The notes under the pieces were generated by a model that was given only the letters and a program-made list of their open reading frames with translations, ran no database searches and was not told where the DNA came from. The translations under genes and the position numbers were made by a program. From Proteobacteria bacterium HN_bin10 (GTDB lineage Bacteria > Pseudomonadota > Alphaproteobacteria > Caulobacterales > Aquidulcibacteraceae), in NCBI GenBank assembly GCA_002083515.1, contig LWDN01000066.1, forward strand, positions 301-26,712: a stretch of 26,412 nt of DNA, read 5' to 3'. Shown here one piece after another: positions 15,416 to 23,477 of the stretch (within the stretch, counting starts at the first letter, position 1; the number at the start of each line of letters is the position of its first letter).

Positions 15416-16561
15416 TTAACGCAACTTCAATGTCGCAAGACCGGCGAGCGCGAAGATCACTGATATGATCCAGAACCGGATGACGATGGTCGGCTCCTGC
15501 CAGCCTAATTTTTCGAAATGGTGGTGAATGGGCGCCATCAGGAACACGCGCTTGCCGGTGCGCTTGAACACCGCCACCTGCACCATCACGGAAAGCGTTT
15601 CGAGCACGAACAGACCGCCGACGATGGCGAGCACGATCTCGTGCTTGGTCGCCACCGCCACCGCGCCCAACAGCCCGCCGAGCGCCAGCGAGCCGGTGTC
15701 GCCCATGAATACACGCGCCGGCGGGGCATTGTACCAGAGGAAGCCGAGCGAAGCGCCGAGCAGCGCGCCCAAAATGGTCGAGAGTTCGCCGACGCCGGCC
15801 ACGTGCGGAATGCCCAGATATTCCGAATAGTCGACGCGGCCGACCAGATAGCAGATGACGCCGAAGGTGCCGGCGGCGATCATCACCGGAACGATGGCGA
15901 GGCCGTCGAGGCCGTCCGTGAGATTCACAGCGTTGCCGAAGCCAACGATCACCACCATCGCGAAGATCAGATAGAAGCCGAGCAGCTGTACGCCCCAGCC
16001 CTGAATGAACGGCAGCGCCACCGCGGTGAGCGGATCGCCGCTCCACAAGGCGTTCCAGAAACCAATGAGATCGTGGGTCTGCTCTGGCGTGGTCGCGACC
16101 CATTCCGCCGCCAGCATCGCCAGCGCCGCGCCGAGCGCGATCGAGAATTCGAAGAACAAGCGCAGCTTGGCCGACAGCCCGCCATGGTGCTGCTTGGTGA
16201 CCTTGGCGAAATCGTCGACGAAACCGATGGCGCCGAAGCCCAGCGTCACCGCGAGCACCCCCCAAACATAGGCGTTGCTCAGATCCGCCCACAGCAGGGA
16301 CGAGATGCCGAGACTGATCAGGATGATGAGCCCGCCCATGGTCGGCGTGCCCTTCTTGGTGAGCAGATGGCCCTGGGGCCCGTCCTCGCGGATCGGCTGA
16401 CCCTTGCCCTGCTTCTTGCGCAGCCAGGCGATGAACGGCGCGCCGATGGCGAAGGCGAGGATCATCGCCGTGAACATCGCGCCGCCGGTGCGGAAGGTGA
16501 TGTAGTTGAAGAGGTTGAAGAATTGCGAGCGCTCGCTGTACTGCGCCAAGAGCTCAAGCAT
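15416..16561 (-). CDS. mraY: Phospho-N-acetylmuramoyl-pentapeptide transferase MraY
   Basis: 381 residues with about ten membrane segments; it transfers phospho-MurNAc-pentapeptide to undecaprenyl phosphate to make lipid I. Family signatures: KKGTPTMGGLII near 76, the catalytic aspartates in GFVDDFAKV near 117 and NLTDGLDGLA near 207, the MGDTGSLALGG segment, and the HHHFEKLGW motif near 345. The ATG at 16561, preceded by GGGGATAAG, starts inside the last codons of murF (8-bp overlap); a 13-codon longer reading is unlikely. It lies between murF and murD, the standard order. Confidence 0.97.
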   Translation of the reverse strand: MLELLAQYSERSQFFNLFNYITFRTGGAMFTAMILAFAIGAPFIAWLRKKQGKGQPIREDGPQGHLLTKKGTPTMGGLIILISLGISSLLWADLSNAYVWGVLAVTLGFGAIGFVDDFAKVTKQHHGGLSAKLRLFFEFSIALGAALAMLAAEWVATTPEQTHDLIGFWNALWSGDPLTAVALPFIQGWGVQLLGFYLIFAMVVIVGFGNAVNLTDGLDGLAIVPVMIAAGTFGVICYLVGRVDYSEYLGIPHVAGVGELSTILGALLGASLGFLWYNAPPARVFMGDTGSLALGGLLGAVAVATKHEIVLAIVGGLFVLETLSVMVQVAVFKRTGKRVFLMAPIHHHFEKLGWQEPTIVIRFWIISVIFALAGLATLKLR

Positions 16562-17957
16562 TCTTATCCCCATTGAGGCGCTGCAATGCAGCCACCACAC
16601 GGCTCATCTTCGAGCCGTTCGATCCCTTAATCAGCACGATGTCTCCGGATTGGAGCGAATGCGCAACAATCGGAATCAGCGCGTCGGCGTTTTCGGCATA
16701 GCCGCCGCGGCGCGATGCGGGAAGCGCCTCCATGAGCGCCGCCATGCGCGGACCGGCGGCGAACACCAGATCGATACCGGCTTGCTCCAAGGGCTGCGCG
16801 AGGCCTGCATGGTAGGCGCGCTCGCCGGGCCCAAGCTCCAACATATCCCCAAGCGCAACGATGCGGCGCCCGCCCGGCCCCGGCTGGCGCGCCGCGAGCG
16901 TCGCGATCGCCGCCGCCATCGACGCCGGGTTTGCGTTGTAGGAATCGTCCACAAGCAGGAACGAACCGAACGGCGCCTCGATGCGCTGCGCGACGCCGCG
17001 GCCGTCGAATGCGCGCAGATGCTCCAAAGCGTGCGCGGCGGCTTCGAGGTCGGCGCCGACCACATCGGCGGCGGCGAGTGCGGCCACCGAGTTCAGCGCC
17101 CAGTGCGCGCCCTCGACGCCGACGCGGTACTTGATGGTGCGGCCGAGTATCTCCGCCTCGGCGTTGGAACCGCTCTCATCCATGTCGAAGCGAATGAGCC
17201 GCGCTTCGCACACGCTCTCGCGGCCGAAGCGCACGAGGTTGGCGCCGTTGCGTTCGGCGGCGGCGATCAGGCGCTCGGCGTGGGCGGCTTCGTTCGGGAT
17301 GATGGCGGAACCGCCGGGTTCGAGCCCGGCATAGATGTCGCCCTTCTCGTCGGCGATGGCTTCGAGCGAGCCCAGATTTTCGATATGCGCCGGCGCGATC
17401 GTGGTCACCAAGGCCGCATGCGGCTTCACCAATTGCGTCAGCGGCAGAATTTCACCGCGGTGGTTCATGCCGATCTCGAACACGCCGAACTGACTGTCGC
17501 GCGGCATCCTCGAAAGCGTGAGCGGCACGCCCCAATGATTATTGTAGCTCTTGACCGAACGATGCGTCGGCCCACTGGCGGACAAGCAGAGCGCCAGCGC
17601 CTCCTTGGTCGAGGTCTTGCCCACGGAGCCGGTGACGGCGACGCGCTTGGCGGCGCAGCGATCGCGCGCCGCTTCGCCGAGCTTGCGCAACCCTTCGAGC
17701 ACGTCGGGCACCGCGAGCGCCGCGCCCAGGCCCTCGACCTTACGCGCATCCGAAATCAGCGCAGCGCTCGCGCCCGAGACAAACGCTTGCGCCAAAAAAT
17801 CGTGACCGTCGCGGACGTCCTTCAACGCCACGAACAGATCGCCCGGTTCCAACGTACGCGTGTCGATGGAAACGCCGGTGACCGTCCAGGCATCGCCGTG
17901 AATGAGACGCCCGCCCGTGGCGACCTGCGCTTCTTCGGCGGACCAGAGTTCAGACAT
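16554..17957 (-). CDS. murF: UDP-N-acetylmuramoyl-tripeptide--D-alanyl-D-alanine ligase MurF
   Basis: 467 residues. It attaches D-Ala-D-Ala to complete the UDP-MurNAc-pentapeptide. N-terminal VSIDTRTLEPGDLFVALK near 32-49, P-loop VTGSVGKTSTKEAL near 110, SYNNHWGVPLTL near 137, EIGMNHRGEI near 158, VDDSYNANPASM near 335 and the C-terminal LIKGSNGSKMSRVV near 446 all match the family. The ATG at 17957 has GGAG 8 bases upstream and gives the expected N-terminus (MSELWSAEEA). The upstream gap to murE is occupied by a long palindromic element, so murF is not translationally coupled to murE. Confidence 0.97.
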   Translation of the reverse strand: MSELWSAEEAQVATGGRLIHGDAWTVTGVSIDTRTLEPGDLFVALKDVRDGHDFLAQAFVSGASAALISDARKVEGLGAALAVPDVLEGLRKLGEAARDRCAAKRVAVTGSVGKTSTKEALALCLSASGPTHRSVKSYNNHWGVPLTLSRMPRDSQFGVFEIGMNHRGEILPLTQLVKPHAALVTTIAPAHIENLGSLEAIADEKGDIYAGLEPGGSAIIPNEAAHAERLIAAAERNGANLVRFGRESVCEARLIRFDMDESGSNAEAEILGRTIKYRVGVEGAHWALNSVAALAAADVVGADLEAAAHALEHLRAFDGRGVAQRIEAPFGSFLLVDDSYNANPASMAAAIATLAARQPGPGGRRIVALGDMLELGPGERAYHAGLAQPLEQAGIDLVFAAGPRMAALMEALPASRRGGYAENADALIPIVAHSLQSGDIVLIKGSNGSKMSRVVAALQRLNGDKNA

Positions 17958-17977
17958 TGCGCAACTCCGCATAAATC

Positions 17978-18120
17978 TCGTCATTCCGGGGCAACGCGGA
18001 GCGTTGAACCCGGAACCCAGGAGCAACCAGCGCAGTGTTTGCCCCTGGGTTCCGGGTTCAATGCTTCCGCCTTCGCTCTACGATCTTCGGCGGACAAGTC
18101 GCATTGCCCCGGAATGACGA
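17978..18120. repeat. 143-bp nested palindromic element between murE and murF
   Basis: Outer arms at 17978-17994 and 18104-18120 are a perfect 17-bp inverted repeat containing CATTCCGGGGCAA. Inner arms at 18004-18026 and 18039-18061 pair over 23 bp with one mismatch and share AACCCGGAACCCAGG; a 12-base loop separates them. GCGGAGC and GCTTCCGC extend the stem between outer and inner arms, with an unpaired 32-base bulge on the right. The composition (CCGGGG, GAACCCGGAA) is like the repetitive palindromes common in alphaproteobacterial intergenic regions, as remembered. It fills the gap between two essential genes of one operon. Confidence 0.85.
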
Positions 18121-18135
18121 TGTATTGCGGCATCA

Positions 18136-19578
18136 TCATTGCCCGCCCAACGCCGCCCGCGCCACGTCCTGATCCGAGAACGGATGGGTGACGCCTTTTA
18201 CGATCTGACCGGTCTCATGCCCCTTGCCTGCGATCATCAGCGCATCGCCCGCTTTCAACATTGCAACGGCGTCGCGGATCGCCTGCCCGCGATCGCCGAT
18301 TTCCATCGCGTTCGGCGCCGCCTTCAAGATTTGTGCGCGGATCGCGGCGGGCTCTTCGCCGCGCGGATTGTCGTCGGTGACGATGACGACATCGGCCTGC
18401 CGCGCCGCGATCGCGCCCATCTTCGGGCGCTTGTCGCGGTCGCGGTCGCCGCCGCAGCCGAACACCACGATGATACGCCCCGGCGCGTGCGGACGCGCGG
18501 CGCGCAACAGCACATCCAGCCCATCCGGCGTGTGCGCGTAATCGACGAACACATGCCCGCCGCTCTTGCTTTGACCGACATGCTCCATCCGGCCTCTGAC
18601 CGGCTTGAGTTTCGCCATGCCATCGAACACGGCTTCCGGCGCCTCGCCCGTCGCCAAAGCCAGGGTCGCGGCGCAGACCGCGTTCAGCGCCTGGAACTCG
18701 CCGATCAACGGCAGTTCGACCTTGTGCTCCTTGCCCGCCCAGCGCAGCACCATGGTCTGTGCGTTCGGGCGCGGCAGAATCTCCACGATCTTCAATGCGT
18801 GCTCGCGCGGCGCGCGCCAGCCGCAGAGCACCACATCCAGGCCGCGTTGCTTGGCGGCCCGCTCGAACGGATCGCACTCGGCGGCGTCGGCGTTGATGAT
18901 CGCCGGGCCGCCGTCGCGAACCAAATCCCAAAGTTTCAACTTGGCCTGGCGATAGGCGGCCATGTCGGCGTGATAGTCGAGGTGATCCTGCGTGAGATTG
19001 GTAAAGGCGCCCGCCGCGAAGCGCACGCCGTCGATGCGGTGCTGATCGAGCCCATGGCTCGACGCTTCCATCGCCGCGTGGGTAACGCCCTCGTCGGCGA
19101 GCGCCGACAGCGTCGCGTGCACGGCGGCCGGATCGGGCGTCGTGTGACCGAGATCGATGACACCGCCGGGACCGATGGCGCCGAGCGTGCCCAAGCTTGC
19201 GGCGCGCTTGCCCGCGTGCGTCCAGATCTGGCGCAGGAAATCGACGGTCGAGCTTTTGCCGTTGGTGCCGGTGACGCCAACGATCGTCTCGGGCCGGCGC
19301 GGATAGAAGCGCGACGCCGCCAACGCGAAGGCGCGGCGCGGTTCGTCCGCGACCACATGCGCAACGCCAGGATCGGCGCCGAGATCGCCCGCGGAAAGCA
19401 CAGCAACCGCGCCATTGGCTTTTGCTTGCGCCACATAATCGCGCCCGTGCGCGGCGACGCCCTTCAGCGCCGCAAACAAGAAGCCCGGACGCACGCGCCG
19501 CGAGTCCGCGGTGAGACCGGCAATCTCAATGTCGCCCGCGCCCTCTGGAACGGATTCAAACAGAGATGAGAGTTTCAT
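18136..19578 (-). CDS. murE: UDP-MurNAc-L-Ala-D-Glu--meso-diaminopimelate ligase MurE
   Basis: 480 residues, typical for MurE. It adds the third stem residue. N-terminal GLTADSRRVRPGFLFAALKG near 21-40, P-loop GVTGTNGKSSTVDF near 100, EASSHGLDQHR near 170, NLTQDHLDYH near 191, the carbamylated-lysine region YRQAKLKLW near 207 and the C-terminal VDYAHTPDGLD are all present. The DNPRGEE motif near 409 indicates meso-diaminopimelate rather than lysine. The ATG at 19578 has no good ribosome binding site of its own; it overlaps by 4 bases (ATGA) the stop of a 64-codon upstream frame, suggesting translation by coupling. Confidence 0.97.
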   Translation of the reverse strand: MKLSSLFESVPEGAGDIEIAGLTADSRRVRPGFLFAALKGVAAHGRDYVAQAKANGAVAVLSAGDLGADPGVAHVVADEPRRAFALAASRFYPRRPETIVGVTGTNGKSSTVDFLRQIWTHAGKRAASLGTLGAIGPGGVIDLGHTTPDPAAVHATLSALADEGVTHAAMEASSHGLDQHRIDGVRFAAGAFTNLTQDHLDYHADMAAYRQAKLKLWDLVRDGGPAIINADAAECDPFERAAKQRGLDVVLCGWRAPREHALKIVEILPRPNAQTMVLRWAGKEHKVELPLIGEFQALNAVCAATLALATGEAPEAVFDGMAKLKPVRGRMEHVGQSKSGGHVFVDYAHTPDGLDVLLRAARPHAPGRIIVVFGCGGDRDRDKRPKMGAIAARQADVVIVTDDNPRGEEPAAIRAQILKAAPNAMEIGDRGQAIRDAVAMLKAGDALMIAGKGHETGQIVKGVTHPFSDQDVARAALGGQ

Positions 19579-19769
19579 GAGCGCACGCCGTGGCGATGCG
19601 CGATGTTTGAAGGTTCGCTCGAATTATGGACCGCCGGCGCCCTCGCCGGCACGGCGCCGCCGCTACCGACCAGCGCCGGCGCTTGTTCGATTGAGCGCAT
19701 GCCGGCGAGGGCGCCGGCGGTCCAAGACAACGCAACCATGTCCTGATGCTGCGGCGCCGCGTAGATCAT
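19575..19769 (-). CDS. 64-codon frame linking ftsI to murE, partly encoded by a palindromic element
   Basis: 64 codons. The ATG at 19769 sits behind AGGGAGAG, which overlaps the ftsI stop codon, and the frame ends in an ATGA overlap with murE. The middle of the frame is read through the 98-bp palindromic element. The peptide (MIYAAPQHQDMVALSWTAG...) matches no family I know and has no signal peptide or obvious domain, so the product may be incidental; translation through it would deliver ribosomes to murE, which has a weak initiation region. The alternative is an untranslated spacer with a chance frame. Confidence 0.4.
   Translation of the reverse strand: MIYAAPQHQDMVALSWTAGALAGMRSIEQAPALVGSGGAVPARAPAVHNSSEPSNIAHRHGVRS
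19627..19724. repeat. 98-bp palindromic element between ftsI and murE
   Basis: Two perfect 25-bp inverted arms at 19627-19651 and 19700-19724, both containing CCGCCGGCGCCCTCGCCGG or its complement, flank a 48-base centre that itself includes the small palindrome AGCGCCGGCGCT. The sequence differs from the element between murE and murF. This GC-rich hairpin has the size and form of REP/BIME-type repeats; whether it occurs elsewhere in the genome cannot be seen here. Confidence 0.85.
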
Positions 19770-19778
19770 TGTCTCTCC

Positions 19779-21419
19779 CTAGCGCGCGGCGCTCGCCGGC
19801 TCCACACGCAAACCGAGCATCGGAGCAATACGCCTCAGCGTCCGCGCCACGACCGGCGCGGCGACCAGCCCCCCTGCTTCGCCCGCGCCTGTATCATCAA
19901 GCGCCACGACAATCACGTAGCGCGGATCGTTGGCCGGAAATACGCCGGCGAAAGAGGAGAAATTGCGGCTTTCGTCATAGCCTTGGGCGCCGCCCGGCTT
20001 CTCCGCCGTGCCGGTCTTGCCGGCGACCGCCAGTCCGCGCACGTCGGCGGCGCGGCCGGTGCCGTCGGTGACCGCCGCGCGCAGATAGACCAGCAGCTGG
20101 CGCGTCACGTCGGCTGTGAATATCTGGGTGCGCTCGATCTCCGCGCCCGGCGCAAGCGCGAGCATGGTGGGCGCGACGCGAGCGCCGTTGTTTGCAAACA
20201 CCGTATAGGCGCCGGCGAGCGTCGCCGGCGTGGTGGCGAGGCCATAACCGAAACCCAGCGCAGCGACATCGCGGCGGCTGCCGGCGTGCGGCGCCAATGG
20301 CGCCTGGTGACGGCCAAGCTGCAAGGTCGTCGCCGAGGTGAGGCCAAGGCGCTCCAAATAGGAACGCTGGCGGGCACCGCCCAATCGCAGCGCCAACCGC
20401 GCCGCGCCGACATTCGACGATCGCGCCAGGATATCGCGCAATGTCGCGTAGCCGCTGATCGGTTCGTGATCTGCGATGACGGTGTTGTCGAGTTCCAGCG
20501 GCTGGCTGAGATCGAACAACTCGCCAGACGATGCGAGCTCCTCCTCCAGCGCCATCGCCACCGTGAACGGTTTTATGGTCGACCCCAACTCGTGCAAATC
20601 GCCGGCGACGCGGTCGCGGCGCGCGTCTTCCGGGGAGCGGCCGATATTGTTGGGATCGAAGCTCGGCCACGACGCCAGCGCTAGAGTTTCGCCGCTGCGG
20701 CCGTCGAGCAGGATCGCCGCGGCGCCCGAAGCGCCGGAGGCTCGCGCCGCCGCATCGAGTTCGGTTTCGAGCGCATATTGCATGCGCACGTCGAGCGACA
20801 GCCGCACAGCGCGCCCCGCCTCGCCGGCGGCGCGGATTTCGCGGTCGAGTCCAAGCTCGACGCCGGCGCGCGGATTGAGATCAATGTCGGCGAAGCCGAG
20901 CGCGTGCGCGGCGAGCGCGCCTTGCGGATAGTCGCGGCGATGTTCAGCCTGCGCGCCGATGCCCGGCAGACCGAGACCGAGAGCGCGATCCCGCTCTTCA
21001 GCCGTCAAGCCGCGATCGAGAAACACCAGCGTCTGATCGGTGTTGGTGAGCCGCCGCAGCAGCGTCTGCCGATCGAGCGACGGAAACTCTTGCCGCAGCA
21101 CGTCCGCCGTCGCCCCTGCATCGCGCACCAGCGCCGGCTCGGCGGTTAGCGCCCAAGCGCGCACCGTGGTCGCAAGCAGCACGCCGTTGCGGTCGACAAT
21201 ATCGGCGCGCGGCAACGCCAACGCGCCAACGCTCGCGCGCGGGGCCGCCAGCGGGTCGCCGGCAAAGGCCAACTGCACCGCCCTGCCCGCGAGCAGCGCC
21301 AGAACGGCAAAGACGCCAAGCGCCAGAAAGCGCACGCGGTTGCGCGCCGGCGCGGCTTCGAGCGGCGCCTGCGGCAAAGGCCGGTCCGGCGCAAACACAT
21401 GAGCGCCGAGCGGCCTCAC
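19779..21419 (-). CDS. ftsI: Septal peptidoglycan transpeptidase FtsI (PBP3)
   Basis: 546 residues: a short cytoplasmic N-terminus, one membrane segment at about 29-50 (FLALGVFAVLALLAG), a PBP dimerisation domain (RADIVDRNGVLLA near 71, GVELGLDREI near 186), then the penicillin-binding transpeptidase domain. The active-site triads are intact: SxxK as GSTIKPF near 279, SxN as SSN near 334, and KTGT near 467. It crosslinks septal glycan with FtsW. The start is a GTG at 21419 overlapping the ftsL stop (GTGA). The last codons lead straight into the AGGGAGAG signal of the small frame before murE. Confidence 0.96.
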   Translation of the reverse strand: MRPLGAHVFAPDRPLPQAPLEAAPARNRVRFLALGVFAVLALLAGRAVQLAFAGDPLAAPRASVGALALPRADIVDRNGVLLATTVRAWALTAEPALVRDAGATADVLRQEFPSLDRQTLLRRLTNTDQTLVFLDRGLTAEERDRALGLGLPGIGAQAEHRRDYPQGALAAHALGFADIDLNPRAGVELGLDREIRAAGEAGRAVRLSLDVRMQYALETELDAAARASGASGAAAILLDGRSGETLALASWPSFDPNNIGRSPEDARRDRVAGDLHELGSTIKPFTVAMALEEELASSGELFDLSQPLELDNTVIADHEPISGYATLRDILARSSNVGAARLALRLGGARQRSYLERLGLTSATTLQLGRHQAPLAPHAGSRRDVAALGFGYGLATTPATLAGAYTVFANNGARVAPTMLALAPGAEIERTQIFTADVTRQLLVYLRAAVTDGTGRAADVRGLAVAGKTGTAEKPGGAQGYDESRNFSSFAGVFPANDPRYVIVVALDDTGAGEAGGLVAAPVVARTLRRIAPMLGLRVEPASAAR

Positions 21420-21745
21420 TCGCGAGCTTTCTGTTGTTGCGGCTGCGGCGCAGGCAGGCGGCGCGCAAGTTCGGCTTCCGGCAACGCCGCCGCTTCACTG
21501 CCAACCACCAGGCCTAGCCGCTCGGCGTTCAACGCTTCGATCCGGGCCGGGCTCTCGCGTTCGGCAATCTCGGAACGCAGTTCGCGCAGACGCGCTTCGC
21601 GCTCGGCGATTTCGCCCTGCAGACGGCGCACATCCGCTTCGGTTTTCGCCGCATCGCTCTTGGCGCGGTAAAGCCCGACCGCCAGCACGACGATCAGCAC
21701 CGCGGCGGCGATGTGAAACCAGCGGCTCAGCTTAATCTTGCCCAT
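21416..21745 (-). CDS. ftsL: Cell division protein FtsL
   Basis: 109 residues: a short cytoplasmic N-terminus, one membrane helix at about 10-27 (FHIAAAVLIVVLAVGLY), then a long charged coiled coil (EADVRRLQGEIAEREARLRELRSEIAERES) ending in a Pro/Gln-rich tail. Sequence identity in FtsL is always low; the identification rests on topology, size and the position between rsmH and ftsI. It overlaps rsmH by 19 bp and ftsI by 4 bp. FtsL bridges FtsQ/FtsB to FtsW/FtsI at the divisome. Confidence 0.88.
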   Translation of the reverse strand: MGKIKLSRWFHIAAAVLIVVLAVGLYRAKSDAAKTEADVRRLQGEIAEREARLRELRSEIAERESPARIEALNAERLGLVVGSEAAALPEAELARRLPAPQPQQQKARE

Positions 21746-22716
21746 TCGGCCTCCGCGCGCGGCGCCAGGGCCGGCGGTTCGAGTTCATCCCAGGCGGGCG
21801 CGTCGGTGCGCGTCGCCCAACGCAAACTTGCCGAGCGCGCGCGCGGATTGGCGGCGGTTTCGGCATCGCTCGAAACCGTCGCGCGCTTACGGTCGAGCGC
21901 GAAGCTGGGCGCCCGCCGCGATGGATCGTTCGGCGGCAAGTCCGGCATGAAGCGCGAGCCCCGGCCCAGCGCGTCGGCGCGCGCGGCCAGGAATTGCTTC
22001 ACCATGCGGTCTTCAAGCGAATGGAAGGAAACGGCGACTAGGCGCCCGCCAGGCTTCAGTGCGCGCTCCGCCGCCGAAAGCCCGCGCGCCAACTCGCCCA
22101 GTTCGTCATTGACCAGCATGCGCAGCGCCTGAAACGTCTTCGTCGCCGGATGCGTGCGCGCGCCTTTGCGGCCGCCGACCGCATCTTCGACGATCTTCGC
22201 CAACGCCAAGGTGCGCGTAATCGGCGCGGCGGCGCGCGCCTGCACGATGGCGCGGGCGATGCGGCGACTGTCGTCGTCTTCGCCATATTGATAGATCAGA
22301 TCGGCGAGCGCGCCTTCGCTCAGCCGGTTCACGGCGTCGGCGGCGCTCAGACCTTCCTTCTCCATGCGCATGTCCAAATCCGCGTCGGCCTGGAACGAGA
22401 AGCCGCGTTCGGCTTCGTCGAGCTGGAAGGACGAGACGCCGAGATCGAACACGACGCCATCCACCTTGTCCTCGGTAGACAGATCGCCAAAGCGGCCTTG
22501 ATGAAGCGTGAATTTACCTTTCGCTGACGCTGATAATTCAGCTCCCCTCGCGATGGCGTCCGGATCGCGGTCGAAAGCGATGACATGGGCATCCGCCCGC
22601 GCCAGCATTTCGCGCGAATAGCCGCCGCCGCCGAAGGTGGCGTCGACATAGACGCCGCCATCCTTGAGCGCGAGCGCATCCATCGCTTCGGCAAGGAGGA
22701 CGGGGGCGTGGGACAC
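21727..22716 (-). CDS. rsmH: 16S rRNA (cytosine(1402)-N4)-methyltransferase RsmH
   Basis: 329 residues. A SAM-dependent methyltransferase acting on C1402 of 16S rRNA. N-terminal HAPVLLAEAMDAL, the SAM loop VDATFGGGGYSREML near 23-38, FDRDPDA near 49, FDLGVSSFQLDEAERGFSF near 90-108, and the C-terminal FQALRMLVNDELGEL and VSFHSLEDRMVKQF match the family. The start is a GTG at 22716 with AGGAGAG a few bases upstream. mraZ, its normal upstream neighbour, is absent. The first 16 codons are repeated in degenerate form at 23431-23477, which suggests that the present 5' end was supplied by an insertion. Confidence 0.96.
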   Translation of the reverse strand: MSHAPVLLAEAMDALALKDGGVYVDATFGGGGYSREMLARADAHVIAFDRDPDAIARGAELSASAKGKFTLHQGRFGDLSTEDKVDGVVFDLGVSSFQLDEAERGFSFQADADLDMRMEKEGLSAADAVNRLSEGALADLIYQYGEDDDSRRIARAIVQARAAAPITRTLALAKIVEDAVGGRKGARTHPATKTFQALRMLVNDELGELARGLSAAERALKPGGRLVAVSFHSLEDRMVKQFLAARADALGRGSRFMPDLPPNDPSRRAPSFALDRKRATVSSDAETAANPRARSASLRWATRTDAPAWDELEPPALAPRAEAEWARLS

Positions 22717-22802
22717 GGATCTCTCCTGCAGGCGCAGCGGACGCTACAGCGAGTCCTTGCCCGTTGCGGATGTCCTTGCTCAGGACCGAGGCTGAGCCGG
22801 AG

Positions 22803-23378
22803 CTAGGCGGCCTTCGGCGAACGGTCCCGGCTCAAGACCTCCTGCGCGCGGCGCAGCCTGCGGGACAACCTCATGTCGTCTTGCGTCAATTCCCGTTCGG
22901 TGTGCCGCTGCTGGCGAGCATGAAGCTCCGCATACCGCGCCGCCCGGTCGGCCAACCAATGGAAGTCATCCAGGAATCCCATTCCGCCGATCAAACGATC
23001 GCGCTGGTGCAGATAGAGCTCCAGCCTCAGGTAATTCTGCAGGATGTGACGCGCCCAGGCGCTAACGATAATGTCGCGGTCGACTTGGTTGCGGCGCGCG
23101 AGATACCCCACGAGCCCAAACAGCTTGCTGATCTCTGTACATGCGACCTGCTCAGGTTGCGCCAGGTTTGCCGCCGAAATCTTGCCTCCCTCGCACCGCT
23201 CCGCCAGCGCCTTCACCAAGTGGCGATGCTCGATGATCGCGGGATGTTCCAGCCGCTCAATCACCCGCATAGTGTTCTCAAAACGCTCGCGCCTGCGCCC
23301 GAGATAAAGCTGCACCATAACAATAACGAGGCCGGTCACGCCTATGACGGCCCCAGGATCGAGTTGAAGGCCTCCCAT
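22803..23378 (-). CDS. Membrane-anchored protein of unknown function (possibly DUF4760-like)
   Basis: 191 residues. The ATG at 23378 is preceded by GGGAGGAAAAG, an excellent ribosome binding site. One membrane segment lies at residues 7-25 (GAVIGVTGLVIVMVQLYLG). The rest is cytoplasmic and mostly helical: NTMRVIERLEHPAIIEHRHLV, a region with YLARRNQVDRDIIVSAW, then a basic C-terminus (LSRRLRRAQEVLSRDRSPKAA). The topology resembles DUF4760-type proteins, from memory only. It occupies the place where mraZ would be expected and is flanked by the intact rsmH start and a degenerate copy of the same start, so it may be cargo of an insertion. It would be co-transcribed with rsmH (86-bp gap). Confidence 0.8.
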   Translation of the reverse strand: MGGLQLDPGAVIGVTGLVIVMVQLYLGRRRERFENTMRVIERLEHPAIIEHRHLVKALAERCEGGKISAANLAQPEQVACTEISKLFGLVGYLARRNQVDRDIIVSAWARHILQNYLRLELYLHQRDRLIGGMGFLDDFHWLADRAARYAELHARQQRHTERELTQDDMRLSRRLRRAQEVLSRDRSPKAA

Positions 23379-23430
23379 CTTTTCCTCCCACGCTGTGCGA
23401 CAGCACCGAATTGTAGCACGCGGACGCCAG

Positions 23431-23477
23431 CGAGCGCATCCATCGCTTCGGCGTGGAAGACCGGGGGCGTGGGTCAT
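23431..23477 (-). pseudogene. rsmH: Frameshifted remnant of the rsmH 5' end
   Basis: This segment repeats the first codons of rsmH: 22 identical bases (23431-23452 against 22671-22692), a diverged stretch of 8, one extra base, then 12 identical bases (23462-23473 against 22701-22712). Removing the extra G restores MTHAPVFHAEAMDALA, against MSHAPVLLAEAMDALA in rsmH. After codon 16 the similarity stops. The start here is ATG and overlaps the stop of the LuxR-type gene (ATGA). Confidence 0.7.

Noticed and set aside
15518..19569. Plus-strand open frames of 350-560 codons opposite mraY, murF and murE
   Set aside because: All mirror well-supported minus-strand genes in the complementary codon phase typical of high-GC DNA.
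23379..23477. N-terminal extension (MTHAPGL...) of the membrane protein gene at 22803-23378
   Set aside because: These codons are the frameshifted rsmH remnant; a much better start with GGGAGGAAAAG lies at 23378.
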